Positions 47,508-56,890 are shown, numbered from the stretch's first letter. The stretch is DNA of 64,000 bases from Rhodococcus sp. ARC_M5 (GCF_022810405.1 NZ_JALGQE010000002.1:248001-312000), one strand, 5' to 3'. The notes: generated by a model not told the origin, from the sequence alone. Numbers and translations are program-made.

Positions 47508-49151
47508 CTAATTCAACAGCGCGAGAATCTCCGACGGAATCTGATCCGTTGCCGTCGGATCGACCACCGACCGGGACCACGAACCGCCGCTGCCGTCGAG
47601 ACGAACGAGCTGATCCGGACCGAGTAGCCACAGCTGATCCCCAGCCGACCAATTGACGCCGTAGCCGTATGCCTCACTGGACGAGGCGGGAGCGCTGTAC
47701 TGAACTGCGCCGGTCGTGTCGACGATCTGCAGAGTCGGAGAGCCGTCGATGTCGACGACCTGGGCAGTCGACGCCCCCGACGGCGAGGTCTGCGGGGTGG
47801 ACAAAGCCACCGGAGCCGGCGGGGTAGTCGTGGTCTCTTCCGGTGGCGGTGCCGGGGCGGCGGCAGGTGTGTCGGTGGTGGTTGGCGGGGTAGTCGTTGT
47901 TGTCGGAGGGACGGTCGTCGTTGTCGGAGGGACGGTCGTCGTTGTCGGAGGGACGGTCGTCGTTGTCGGAGGGACGGTCGTCGTTGTCGTCGGCGCAGCC
48001 GATGGCAGAGATCCCGTGGTGGTCGGAACTGTCGTCGAGGGTCCAGACGGAACCAGTTCCTCCGGCGCAGTGCGCGCCTGTCGGCCTGCACTGGGGCACC
48101 GCACAGTCGGCAGTGCGAGCCCCAAGGCCGCTGCCATCGTGAGACTGACAGGCGAGCTCGGTTGCGACAGCCGGGTTCCAGAGACTGTTTGGACCGTGAA
48201 AATCCACGTGCCCGTGCGGGTACCAAGTAGAAGCCCGCCGTTGGTGATGTCCACCGACGTTCCCGTTACCGCTTCGACACGATCGGCCTGCCCGTTCTGC
48301 GGTGACCTTGTGATCGTCCATCGGTAGGTGAATCCGGTGCCGGTCGGTGCAGTCCACGACATTCTCACGTGATCGCCCAAACCTAATAAGCCATTGCGGT
48401 TTATGCAGTTCACACCAGTGGGTACGGGAACCGGCGGCAGGGCGGTAGTGAAGGTGCCGCTGGTCGCTGATATCGAGTCCGTCCATGCTGCAACAGTTGT
48501 CGGGGCATTGGCAGAGGCGACTCCGACAGCGCCGACGGTTGCGACTGCGATCGCAACCGTCAGTGTCGACCTGGAATGTCGCCCACCGGACATCTTCGAA
48601 GCCGCTTCTCCGACTGCTCCGGTCGACTCGGTCCGCTTCCTGTCGCGCGGCCTCCAGGCCACCATGAGAAGCACACCGACGAGGACACCTCCGGCGAACG
48701 CTGCAACCGGACCGCTCAGCCAGGTAACGACGTAGCCGAGCTTGGGTGCGCTGACCAGAACCCTGTCTGCCTCGGTGACGACGTAGGTTTCGAGGTCGGG
48801 TTCGGCGTTCGCGTCACCCTTCAGGGTCAACGCTGCGGTTCCGGCGACCTCGTTCACGGCCACGACTCGGTGGGTAATTCTGTCACCCGCAGCGTTGGTC
48901 ACGTTGACGACATCCCCGACTCGAATGTCTTCCGCTGGCACCGTCCTGCTCAGCGCTAGGGCTCCAGTCTCGATCTCAGGAGCCATCGACCCTGAACGGA
49001 AGACCAGCGGAGTGAAGCCGAACAGCAAGGCTCCCACGGCCGCCGCGACACAGACGAGGCCCGCAAGGGCACCGATGGTCAGGGCGAACTCGCGCAGCAA
49101 TCGACTGGGCCGTGGGCCGTCGGGCTCGACTTCTTTCGGAATGTCGGTCAT
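47508..49151 (-). CDS. SipW-type signal peptidase fused to a SipW-signal extracellular protein
   Basis: A 547-residue composite protein. Residues 1-170 are a SipW/archaeal-type signal peptidase I: TM helix about 22-47, catalytic Ser55 in RSGSMAPEIETGAL, His94 in RITHRVV, KGDANAEPD near 111, second TM about 148-166. Residues about 192-240 look like a second export signal of the SipW-cognate class (hydrophobic stretch, then AAWTDSISATSGTF). An Fn3-like beta domain follows (about 255-340), a Thr/Pro stalk with four TTTTVPP units (388-422), and a C-terminal beta segment with WSAGDQLWLLGPDQLVRLDG. It looks like a peptidase joined to its own substrate. Last gene of the operon, three bases after the preceding stop. 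Confidence 0.85.
   Translation of the reverse strand: MTDIPKEVEPDGPRPSRLLREFALTIGALAGLVCVAAAVGALLFGFTPLVFRSGSMAPEIETGALALSRTVPAEDIRVGDVVNVTNAAGDRITHRVVAVNEVAGTAALTLKGDANAEPDLETYVVTEADRVLVSAPKLGYVVTWLSGPVAAFAGGVLVGVLLMVAWRPRDRKRTESTGAVGEAASKMSGGRHSRSTLTVAIAVATVGAVGVASANAPTTVAAWTDSISATSGTFTTALPPVPVPTGVNCINRNGLLGLGDHVRMSWTAPTGTGFTYRWTITRSPQNGQADRVEAVTGTSVDITNGGLLLGTRTGTWIFTVQTVSGTRLSQPSSPVSLTMAAALGLALPTVRCPSAGRQARTAPEELVPSGPSTTVPTTTGSLPSAAPTTTTTVPPTTTTVPPTTTTVPPTTTTVPPTTTTTPPTTTDTPAAAPAPPPEETTTTPPAPVALSTPQTSPSGASTAQVVDIDGSPTLQIVDTTGAVQYSAPASSSEAYGYGVNWSAGDQLWLLGPDQLVRLDGSGGSWSRSVVDPTATDQIPSEILALLN
47891..47990. repeat. 21-bp coding tandem repeat (TTTTVPP stalk)
   Basis: About four copies of a 21-base unit containing GTCGTTGTCGGAGGGACGGT on the plus strand encode the TTTTVPP units of the fused peptidase. 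Near-identical copies suggest recent expansion and length variation among strains. Confidence 0.85.
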
Positions 49152-49154
49152 GGG

Positions 49155-49763
49155 CTAGGTCGACGTCGCTTCGAACGAGTAGTTGATCGATCCGGACGCC
49201 GCGGGATTCGGCACCGAAGTACCCAAAGGCATCGTGACGCTCATACACATCGGCGCGTTGACACCTGCACCAAGAGGAACGTTGGCATCGGTGCCGCTCA
49301 ACTTGAGCGGCTGCGCAGTCAGCGTCAGAGGGGCAAGCGTCCCGACAAGCGACCCGGTGCACGCGTTGCCCGTAGCCGTCCCAGTGTAGAACGACGTGCT
49401 GAGCACGGCTCCGATCGAAGCACCGGAGGCAGCGGCTGTGATCTTGTAGTTGAACGGGACAGTGCCTGCATTGTTGACAATGATGTCGGCAGCCAGAGTG
49501 TCCCCGGGTACGAGGTTGAGTTTGTTCAGAGTTGACATGGTTGCCTGGGCATTCGAACCGTTGAGCTGGATATCGATGCGCCCCGTCGTGAATACACCCG
49601 ACGTCGCCGTTGCCGTATCCGACCATGCAGCAAGGGTTCCCACCGCGCCGAGGCCGAGCACGATGCCGATCGACATGATTGCCCGGGCGCGAGCGCTGAT
49701 AAGCGCCAGACCGATGCGGCGCAGCACGCTCGAAGAACGAGAATCACTACCGTGACGCGCCAT
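49155..49763 (-). CDS. SipW-cognate exported protein
   Basis: A 202-residue predicted exported protein. A long basic start (ARHGSDSRSSSVLRR) precedes a hydrophobic segment (AIMSIGIVLGLGAVGTL) and the SipW-class hallmark AAWSDTATATSGVFTTGRID. The rest is beta-rich and Ala/Gly/Thr-rich with two Cys (NACTGS, APMCMSV) likely to pair; NLVPGDTLAADIIVNNAGTV PFNYK-type sequence resembles TasA/camelysin-like proteins. ATG 49763 shares one base with the stop of the preceding gene. It probably is a substrate of the peptidase encoded upstream. Confidence 0.82.
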   Translation of the reverse strand: MARHGSDSRSSSVLRRIGLALISARARAIMSIGIVLGLGAVGTLAAWSDTATATSGVFTTGRIDIQLNGSNAQATMSTLNKLNLVPGDTLAADIIVNNAGTVPFNYKITAAASGASIGAVLSTSFYTGTATGNACTGSLVGTLAPLTLTAQPLKLSGTDANVPLGAGVNAPMCMSVTMPLGTSVPNPAASGSINYSFEATST

Positions 49764-50272
49764 CAGGGCTGCGCCCCTTCCATTTCCGCCCGCGCACCCG
49801 AAAATTCCGGGCACTCGGAGCTGTTGCTGTTGTCCCACTGCACAACGAGATCAACTGCAGCAGAGGAGGAGCGGGTCTCGTTTCCGGCAGCTTCGGCCAT
49901 TGCGATCGTGGCGTCGATGCGCTTCTTCTGCCCGGCCGCGAGGTCGATCCACGCGCAGGATTCTGCCGACTCGCCGCCACCGATCGAGACGCTCAGGGAT
50001 CGGAGGAACGCCGGGTTGTCGCTGTCGAAAGTCAGCCAGAGCCGTCCGTCCCGGTCGGTGTCGTTGAACACGTGGAACTGTGATTCACGCGCATCGCCGG
50101 GAACCCACCGAATATCGTTGTCGAAGAATGCGCTTCGAAGGGTCGCCGCCCACTCCCTCCCGTCGTCGCTGTACTTGACGGTCTGCGCGCGGGTCGATCC
50201 GGCACCGAGGAACAACACGACTGCGACGCCGGCGAAAACGGCCGTGCAGGCGACAAAGGTGCTGTGCCTCAC
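49763..50272 (-). CDS. Exported hypothetical protein of the SipW-type operon
   Basis: A 169-residue protein with an ordinary Sec signal peptide (STFVACTAVFAGVAVVLFLG, cleavage expected near STRAQ) and no A-W-x-D hallmark, unlike its neighbours. The mature part is beta-like: DGREWAATLRSAFFDNDIRW, VPGDARESQFHVFNDTDRDG, RLWLTFDSDNPAFLRSLSVS, with two Cys. The V-P-G-D..F-x-V-x-N pattern is shared with the SipW-cognate proteins, suggesting a related beta-sandwich fold. GTG 50272 has GGAGGAG and overlaps the peptidase stop by four bases. Confidence 0.8.
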   Translation of the reverse strand: MRHSTFVACTAVFAGVAVVLFLGAGSTRAQTVKYSDDGREWAATLRSAFFDNDIRWVPGDARESQFHVFNDTDRDGRLWLTFDSDNPAFLRSLSVSIGGGESAESCAWIDLAAGQKKRIDATIAMAEAAGNETRSSSAAVDLVVQWDNSNSSECPEFSGARAEMEGAQP

Positions 50273-50868
50273 GGCGACTCCTCCTTCCGACTCCGGTGGC
50301 GATCGACACCAGCCCCGACGAACATGAACAGTGCATACCCGACCAAACCGACGACAATGACGGTCACCGTGATTTTCCGTTGTTCCCCGTTCAGCCAGTT
50401 GTTGACGTAGCCCATGTACGGCACCGAGTACCAGACTTTTCCGCGAATCTGCCCGATCTGCACCGGGTTCTCGTCGTCCGATCCGTTGTTGTCGCCGCGA
50501 GTGACATAGGTGGTGATACCTCGTCCGCTCTGCTGGGTCGCCACGATGCGGTGAGTCACCACTTCGGGTTCGCCCGAACGGATTTGATAGGTGATCGCGG
50601 TTCCTACCTCGAGTTCGTCTGCGCCTGCGGGCTCGACCACAACAAGACTTCCCGGTGGATACGACGGCTTCATCGAACTGGTGAGAATCGTGTAAGGCGT
50701 CGAACCGGTGACTTTCGGAATAACGACGGTCACCCCGAGAACGAACAACATCGCCGCGAGAAGCGTGTACGACGCGATCCGGCTCACCCACCACCAGACA
50801 CCGGTCCGGTTCTCCTCGGACACATCCGTCACAGTTTCGATCACGTCTGTGTCGTCGTCGGCATTCAT
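50269..50868 (-). CDS. SipW-type signal peptidase I
   Basis: A 199-residue membrane peptidase of the archaeal/ER (Ser-His) class. N-terminal helix SRIASYTLLAAMLFVLGVTV; Ser65 in YTILTSSMKPSYPPGSLV; His106 in EVVTHRIVA; TRGDNNGSDDENPV near 124-135 with the conserved G-D-N-N and Asp; C-terminal helix TVTVIVVGLVGYALFMFVGA. The Lys of ordinary bacterial type I peptidases is replaced by His. It is flanked by genes for SipW-cognate proteins and overlaps both neighbours by four bases, so it should process them. Confidence 0.9.
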   Translation of the reverse strand: MNADDDTDVIETVTDVSEENRTGVWWWVSRIASYTLLAAMLFVLGVTVVIPKVTGSTPYTILTSSMKPSYPPGSLVVVEPAGADELEVGTAITYQIRSGEPEVVTHRIVATQQSGRGITTYVTRGDNNGSDDENPVQIGQIRGKVWYSVPYMGYVNNWLNGEQRKITVTVIVVGLVGYALFMFVGAGVDRHRSRKEESP

Positions 50869-51425
50869 GTCTGGTCCGCTCGGAACGAGAACGCCACCGT
50901 CGACGTAGCGTCCTGCGGCGGAGTGGCACCGACGGCGAGCCGGAAGCACCACACTTCGCGGGCACCAGCGGCCAACAGTCTGGCCGCCGGTGGCACCGGA
51001 GCTTGCGCACCACTGGCATTCCCGCTGTACAGCTGTGCCGTCGGACCCGTCGGTGCACCTGTCGCCGGGCAATTCGACTCAGCCGAAACAATTGTCGCAG
51101 TCAAGACGAGGGGGACTGTTCCGGTCGACGTGGTTCCCTGCAGCCGAAAGTTGAACGGCACGTTGCCGGAGTTCCGTATCGACAGCGGTGCCTGCGAGAA
51201 GCCGTTGGGCCCAAGATTCGTCGAACCGAGTGCAGCGAGAACGTAATCGTTCACTTCTGCTCCGTTCGGGCCGACCTTGATGTCCAGCGTGCCGGAGTTG
51301 ATGGTTCCGCCTGGAACCATCTGCTCGTCACGCCACAGCGCGCCCGTCGTCTGTGCTGATCCGAAGACCACCACAGCGACGGACGCGGCTGCCAGCGCCC
51401 AATATCGGCCGTACTTGTTGGTCAC
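50865..51425 (-). CDS. SipW-cognate exported protein
   Basis: A 186-residue protein with a SipW-type signal: hydrophobic YWALAAASVAVVVFGSAQTT followed by GALWRDEQMVPGGTINSGTL, the L-W-x-D...G-x-I-x-S-G-x-L hallmark. The mature region is beta-rich with two Cys (ESNCPATG, EVWCFRLAV). PLSIRNSGNVPFNFRLQGTT is the conserved strand pair seen in the other cognate proteins. The GTG start at 51425 lies two bases after the stop of the first gene in the operon, and the stop overlaps the peptidase ATG. Confidence 0.82.
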   Translation of the reverse strand: MTNKYGRYWALAAASVAVVVFGSAQTTGALWRDEQMVPGGTINSGTLDIKVGPNGAEVNDYVLAALGSTNLGPNGFSQAPLSIRNSGNVPFNFRLQGTTSTGTVPLVLTATIVSAESNCPATGAPTGPTAQLYSGNASGAQAPVPPAARLLAAGAREVWCFRLAVGATPPQDATSTVAFSFRADQT

Positions 51426-51427
51426 TG

Positions 51428-51982
51428 TCAGGGAAGGGGGCGAACCTGGTCGAGCGTCAGGGTGAAGGCGTTCAGGTCGACGCTCTCGTTCTGCGCGATC
51501 AGATCGGCGGTCGCTTGATCGAACGTAATCGTGACCGCGACCGTGATGGTCTGAGGCGATGTGGTCAGCGGTAGGTCCACGGCCGAACCGTTCGGAAGGG
51601 ACGTTCCACCGTTGACCGATACCTCGGTGTCGAGCGCCGCCGCAAGGTCTGTGTCGCCGGCGACATCGGTGAAGTCAGCGGTGATGGTGGCGCGGAGATT
51701 GTCTCCCGCCCAGTTGACCACGTAGTCGGTCGTGTACTCGAGAACGTCGCCGGGCACGATCAAGAACGTCGAGGGATCGGTTCCGAGATCTGCATTCGGA
51801 GTGACGGACGTTTCGGTCCAGTTCGCCGTGCCGGCAACCGGATCGAAATTGAGCTCGCCCGAGTCGATCGTGCCACCCGTGACCGTTTCGGTGTCCTGCC
51901 ACAGTGCATAGGAACCCAAACCACCCAGCAGCAGGACCGCCGCCGCCCCTGCCGCTACTGCACCCTTTGTTGCCTTGTTCAT
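51428..51982 (-). CDS. Alternate signal-mediated exported protein, RER_14450 family
   Basis: A 184-residue exported protein, first gene of the operon. Signal: NKATKGAVAAGAAAVLLLGG then GSYALWQDTETVTGGTIDSG, the SipW-class hallmark. The rest is acidic and beta-rich: DPSTFLIVPGDVLEYTTDYV, NWAGDNLRATITADFTDVAG, TSPQTITVAVTITFDQATAD. Family naming rests on recall of the alternate-signal-mediated export families described for Rhodococcus. ATG 51982 lacks a strong ribosome site. The 425-base region upstream is AT-rich with inverted repeats and holds the likely promoter. Confidence 0.85.
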   Translation of the reverse strand: MNKATKGAVAAGAAAVLLLGGLGSYALWQDTETVTGGTIDSGELNFDPVAGTANWTETSVTPNADLGTDPSTFLIVPGDVLEYTTDYVVNWAGDNLRATITADFTDVAGDTDLAAALDTEVSVNGGTSLPNGSAVDLPLTTSPQTITVAVTITFDQATADLIAQNESVDLNAFTLTLDQVRPLP

Positions 51983-52133
51983 GTGTACGTTCTGCTTTCG
52001 TCGTAGGCCTTCGAGAACAGGCCGGTGAGGGGGTGACCCGGTGCGGGTCGGTCGGCCGAAACATGGGCCTCCGCAACTGGTGCGATGCTCATTGTTTCGT
52101 CATGGCCAGCTGGCCCGTTACCCAAGTGATAGT

Positions 52134-52201
52134 AAAAGTCCACGAGACTTTTAAGCCGCATTTTTCGGACTCTTTGTTTACACATTTAGTTCAAGTGTAA
52201 A
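52134..52201. promoter_or_regulatory. AT-rich leader with two inverted repeats before the SipW-type operon
   Basis: AAAAGTC-cacga-GACTTTT (52134-52152) and TTTACAC-N11-GTGTAAA (52177-52201) lie 150-220 bases before the first gene of the operon in a stretch (about 52120-52340) much richer in A/T than its surroundings. They are candidate operators or a promoter region. The gap 51983-52407 otherwise holds only the purA terminator. Confidence 0.5.
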
Positions 52202-52356
52202 GCGTCGATAGACACGTAAACGGCATTTTCACCAACATCTTCGACCAAAAAAGGGGATAGAAGAGCGGCGGGTCTGTGCGTTGGCCGCAGTTCTTCGCCT
52301 TTCAGATTGTTTTCGACTCTTTTTCGGACCGAATTCAGCTCGAGTACCCATGGCAC

Positions 52357-52389
52357 GAAAAAGCCCCGAGGCCGCATGCCTCGGGGCTT
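52357..52389 (-). terminator. Rho-independent terminator after purA
   Basis: On the minus strand AAGCCCCGAGGC (52378-52389) pairs perfectly with GCCTCGGGGCTT (52361-52372) around a five-base loop and runs into TTTTT, 19 bases after the purA stop. It is a textbook intrinsic terminator. Confidence 0.93.
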
Positions 52390-52407
52390 CGATCTCGACC
52401 GGACTGC

Positions 52408-53802
<1,395 letters not shown>

Positions 53803-53899
53803 CTAGCCGAGGCGGTGAGCTGGCCCGCATGCCGCTACGGTGGAGCCGAAACGAGGGCACTATGGTCGTTCGAGGGTTCACCGAAGATCTAGGAGCGCC

Positions 53900-54565
53900 G
53901 TGACACCGTTCGTTCTGCACTGCGGTAACCCGCCGCTGCCGATCACGCTGACCGACGTCCCGTTGCGCAACGCCGATGCCGTACCGACCGACGACGACTG
54001 CAGCGCGATCTTCGCCGACATCGAAGACGCTCCCGCACCCCGCATCATCGTGCTGGGCGACGACGCCTCGCTCGCTGCTGTGCTGACCAGACTGATGCGC
54101 ACCGATCGCCTCCACGTCGAGGTCGCGTTCGTGCCGGACACCGCGACCAACGCAGCCCACATCTACAAGCTCGGCACCGGATCCCGCGCCGCGAAAGTCG
54201 CGCTGACCGGGAAAGCGTCGAGCACGCCCCTCATTCGCGACGACGCGGGCAAGGCCGTCGTCGGTCGAGCGTTCCTCGGCGGCGCGGGCGGTGAAGAACT
54301 CGAGGGCGAGGCCTACGTCGACGACACTCGCTTGTTCTCCGGGGTCGTACCCGGCGTCGAGGTGGCACCGACTCCTGAGCTGCCGGGTCTGCGTGCGCGC
54401 GTGATCAGCCGTCGACGCCTGCTACCTCGCCGCTGGGTGAGCGGACGCGCGATGCAGCTCGGCTCCCCCGCCGCAGACCTGATGCGCGACGGCATCGCCG
54501 GCGACAGAACAGTGAAGAGGTCGACGTTCTACCGTCACCACCAGGAGTGGTTGCTGGTCCGATGA
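53900..54565 (+). CDS. Hypothetical conserved protein (Rv0358-like)
   Basis: About 221 residues, soluble by appearance. FVLHCGNPPLPITLTDVPLR, RIIVLGDDASLAAVLTRLMR and LHVEVAFVPDTATNAAHIYK suggest an alpha/beta fold with some likeness to diacylglycerol-kinase-type nucleotide-binding domains, but no diagnostic motif is present. The C-terminus is basic (ARVISRRRLLPRRWVSGRAM). The start at GTG 53900 has AGGAG at ideal spacing. It is coupled to the M50 protease gene by an ATGA overlap and found in the same place in mycobacteria, so the two products probably act together. Function unknown. Confidence 0.78.
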   Translation: MTPFVLHCGNPPLPITLTDVPLRNADAVPTDDDCSAIFADIEDAPAPRIIVLGDDASLAAVLTRLMRTDRLHVEVAFVPDTATNAAHIYKLGTGSRAAKVALTGKASSTPLIRDDAGKAVVGRAFLGGAGGEELEGEAYVDDTRLFSGVVPGVEVAPTPELPGLRARVISRRRLLPRRWVSGRAMQLGSPAADLMRDGIAGDRTVKRSTFYRHHQEWLLVR

Positions 54566-55335
54566 CCGTTCCGTTGCGCCGCAGTCCCGTGCTGCCCAGC
54601 CCGGTGTTCGTGGCCGTTCTCGCCGTCGCCGGAGTGGGCGGTGCCCTCGCATGGACGGCCGAGGACGTCACATCCCTCACCGCACGCCTCGGTGTGTTCG
54701 TGTTGGTCCTCGCCGGCTGGATCGCCTCGGTGTGCCTGCACGAGTTCGGTCACGCGTACACCGCTTTTCGGGCCGGCGACCGGGAAGTCGAGCTCCGCGG
54801 CTACCTGACGCTCAACCCGCTGAAGTACACCCACCCGTTGCTCTCGATCGTGCTGCCGGTGTTGTTCATCGCGATCGGCGGGATCGGGCTGCCCGGCGGA
54901 GCTGTGTACCTCCGGACCGGTCAGTTCTCCGCGTCGACGCAGCGGCGCATCGCCCTCGCCGGACCGTTCGCCAATGCCGTGCTCGCCGTGATTCTCCTGA
55001 TCGTCATTCGCATGTTCGGCACCGACGGCACCCATCAGGCCTTCTGGTACGGGCTCAGCTTCCTGGCATTCCTGCAGATCATGGCCACGATCCTGAACCT
55101 GATTCCGGTACCGGGACTCGATGGATACGCCGCACTGGAGCCCTCGCTCTCGCCTGCCACCCGCGCATCGCTGAACCAGTTCAAGGGTTACGGAATCCTC
55201 GTTCTCGTCGCGTTGCTGTTCGTGCCCGCAGTCAACTCCGCGTTCTTCGGGGCCATCTATACCCTGTTCGGGCTGTCCGGTGTGCCCGAGTTCTTCGCCG
55301 GCAACGGCAACTACCTGATGCGGTTCTGGCTGTAA
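54562..55335 (+). CDS. Site-2 protease family (M50) membrane metalloprotease
   Basis: A 257-residue multi-pass membrane protease (Rv0359-like). The zinc motif is VCLHEFGHAYTAFRAGD (H-E-x-x-H) in the second helix; the third metal ligand Asp is expected in LNLIPVPGLDGYAALEP (N-x-x-P-x-x-x-x-D). Six or so helices surround them (VFVAVLAVAGVGGALAW, LLSIVLPVLFIAIGGIGLP, RIALAGPFANAVLAVILLIV, YGLSFLAFLQIMATI, GILVLVALLFVPAV). There is no PDZ domain. Substrates are unknown; relatives release membrane-tethered regulators. The ATG overlaps the preceding stop. Confidence 0.9.
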   Translation: MTVPLRRSPVLPSPVFVAVLAVAGVGGALAWTAEDVTSLTARLGVFVLVLAGWIASVCLHEFGHAYTAFRAGDREVELRGYLTLNPLKYTHPLLSIVLPVLFIAIGGIGLPGGAVYLRTGQFSASTQRRIALAGPFANAVLAVILLIVIRMFGTDGTHQAFWYGLSFLAFLQIMATILNLIPVPGLDGYAALEPSLSPATRASLNQFKGYGILVLVALLFVPAVNSAFFGAIYTLFGLSGVPEFFAGNGNYLMRFWL

Positions 55336-55358
55336 CTGTCGCTTCGTGCGGACACCGC

Positions 55359-55432
55359 GGGAAAGACTGCACGATATCGACCGCGATCGACGGGATTCCG
55401 TCGCTTCCGAAAAGTTGTGTGCAGTGTTTCCC
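55359..55432. repeat. Nested inverted repeat in an intergenic space
   Basis: GGGAAAGACTGCAC (55359-55372) and GTGCAGTGTTTCCC (55419-55432) are complementary with one mismatch across 46 bases; inside is a smaller hairpin CGACGG-gatt-CCGTCG (55388-55403). It lies between the protease stop and the oxidase start on the same strand, so it could be a terminator, an attenuator or a regulator site. Confidence 0.5.
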
Positions 55433-55463
55433 GACTGTCGGTACCGGGTCGCATAATTCCGCC

Positions 55464-55931
55464 ATGACGACGTGGAACGAGTTCTCGACAACCGCCCCGA
55501 ACCTGGCCTCGGCGGTACACGCCAGATTCACCGCCAACAAGCACCATGTTCTCGCGACACTGAGAGCGGACGGCTCACCGCGCGTGAGCGGAACCGAAGT
55601 GGAATTCGCCGCCGGCGGTGTGCTGCGCCTCGGTTCGATGCTCGGGGCCGTCAAAGCGCGAGATCTGCAGCGCGACGGCCGGTTCGCGCTGCACAGCAAC
55701 CCGGGGCACCATTCGATGGAGGGCGGAGATGCGAAGATCAGCGGAGTAGCCGTCGAGATCACCGATCCTGCTGTGCTGCAACCGATATTCGACGCATCAC
55801 CGGGCGAGCTGGTGCCGTATCACGTGTTCGACCTCGACATCACCGAGGTCGTGCTGACATCGCTGGTGGACGATCACATGCAGATCGACGTGTGGCGTCC
55901 GGGCTCCGAGGTACGCACCGTCACCAGGTGA
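55464..55931 (+). CDS. Pyridoxamine 5'-phosphate oxidase-like (split-barrel) protein
   Basis: A 155-residue flavin- or F420-binding split-barrel protein. ARFTANKHHVLATLRADGSP (typical A-T-x-x-x-D-G-x-P start), VSGTEVEFAAGGVLRLGSML, KARDLQRDGRFALHSNPGHH and DAKISGVAVEITDPAV are family segments; the C-terminal DLDITEVVLTSLVDDHMQID fits the PPOX class proteins that are not true PdxH. Probably an F420- or FMN-dependent reductase of unknown substrate. ATG 55464. It overlaps the convergent transporter gene by 11 bases. Confidence 0.85.
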   Translation: MTTWNEFSTTAPNLASAVHARFTANKHHVLATLRADGSPRVSGTEVEFAAGGVLRLGSMLGAVKARDLQRDGRFALHSNPGHHSMEGGDAKISGVAVEITDPAVLQPIFDASPGELVPYHVFDLDITEVVLTSLVDDHMQIDVWRPGSEVRTVTR

Positions 55932-56850
55932 GCTCTTCTTTGCAGGTCCGCCCGTGAGCCGCCGGTTCGACCTGCACCGTGGCGTGGTCGAGGCCGTAGG
56001 TGGACAGCAACGACCTGGCCCGGTCGAGCACCATCGACGACGACCCCTCGCACTCGAGGTGCACTGTGGCCACGTCCATTCCGGTGGTCAGCGTCCACAC
56101 GTGCAGGTCGTGAACTCCCGTCACACCCGGTAGAGCGCTCAAGTCGCCGGTCAACGCGTCCACGTCGACGTCCGCCGGACTCGCCTGCGTGAGAATGCGC
56201 AGCGCCGAGCCGGCGAGCTTGATTGCACGCGGGATCACCCAGAGGGAGATCAGAACGCCGACGACGATGTCTGCCCAGGTCCACCCGAACACGACCATCA
56301 GCACGCCGGCCACGAGCACACCGACACTGCCGACCGCATCGGCCAGAACTTCCATGTATGCACCGCGGACGGCCAGGGAATCCTTGGCGTCACCGCGAAT
56401 GAGCAGCATGACGACGATATTGGCGGCGAGACCGGCCGACGCGGTGAGAATGAGTGGCACGCCAGGTATTTCGGGAGCGTCGCCGATGCGTGAGATCGCC
56501 TCGTACATGATGAATGCCGCAACGCCGAGTAGCAGAACGGCATTCGCGATGGCCGTCAATACCTCTGCCCGATGCCAGCCGAATGTTCTTGCCGCTACGG
56601 CACTTCCCTTGCGGGCGAGCATCAGGGCGATCAGACCCATCGACATGCCGAGTACATCGGTGAGCATGTGGCCAGCATCGGCCAGCAGGCCGAGCGAGCC
56701 GATTGCCACGGCGACGGTGGCCTCGACGACGAGGAACACCACCAGAATCGCCAGCGCGATGACCATCTTGCGCACGCGGGATCGGGGCGGCCCCGCACCT
56801 GCGGGCGAGTGACCGCCCACGCCGTGACTGTGCCCGTGACCCGCGCCCAT
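55921..56850 (-). CDS. Cation diffusion facilitator (Zn/Co efflux)
   Basis: A 309-residue transporter. His-rich N-terminus MGAGHGHSHGVGGHSPAG, six helices, and a C-terminal cytoplasmic domain with VTGVHDLHVWTLTTGMDVAT. The first metal site is LLADAGHMLTDV (H-x-x-x-D). At the second, RGAYMEVLADAVGSVGV has Glu where CzcD-like pumps have His (E-x-x-x-D), which may alter metal preference. ATG 56850 has GGGGGAG. A long palindrome just upstream suggests metal-responsive repression, although no ArsR-type gene is adjacent. Confidence 0.93.
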   Translation of the reverse strand: MGAGHGHSHGVGGHSPAGAGPPRSRVRKMVIALAILVVFLVVEATVAVAIGSLGLLADAGHMLTDVLGMSMGLIALMLARKGSAVAARTFGWHRAEVLTAIANAVLLLGVAAFIMYEAISRIGDAPEIPGVPLILTASAGLAANIVVMLLIRGDAKDSLAVRGAYMEVLADAVGSVGVLVAGVLMVVFGWTWADIVVGVLISLWVIPRAIKLAGSALRILTQASPADVDVDALTGDLSALPGVTGVHDLHVWTLTTGMDVATVHLECEGSSSMVLDRARSLLSTYGLDHATVQVEPAAHGRTCKEELTW

Positions 56851-56890
56851 GACTCCCCCTGGTGACCGATGTCGACTTCCGGAAGTCACC

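Noticed and set aside
51979-52185. A 68-codon minus-strand frame ending at the ATG of the first SipW-operon gene
   Set aside because: It has no ribosome site, its sequence is not protein-like towards the end, and it overlaps the AT-rich regulatory leader. It could be a leader peptide, but nothing supports that.
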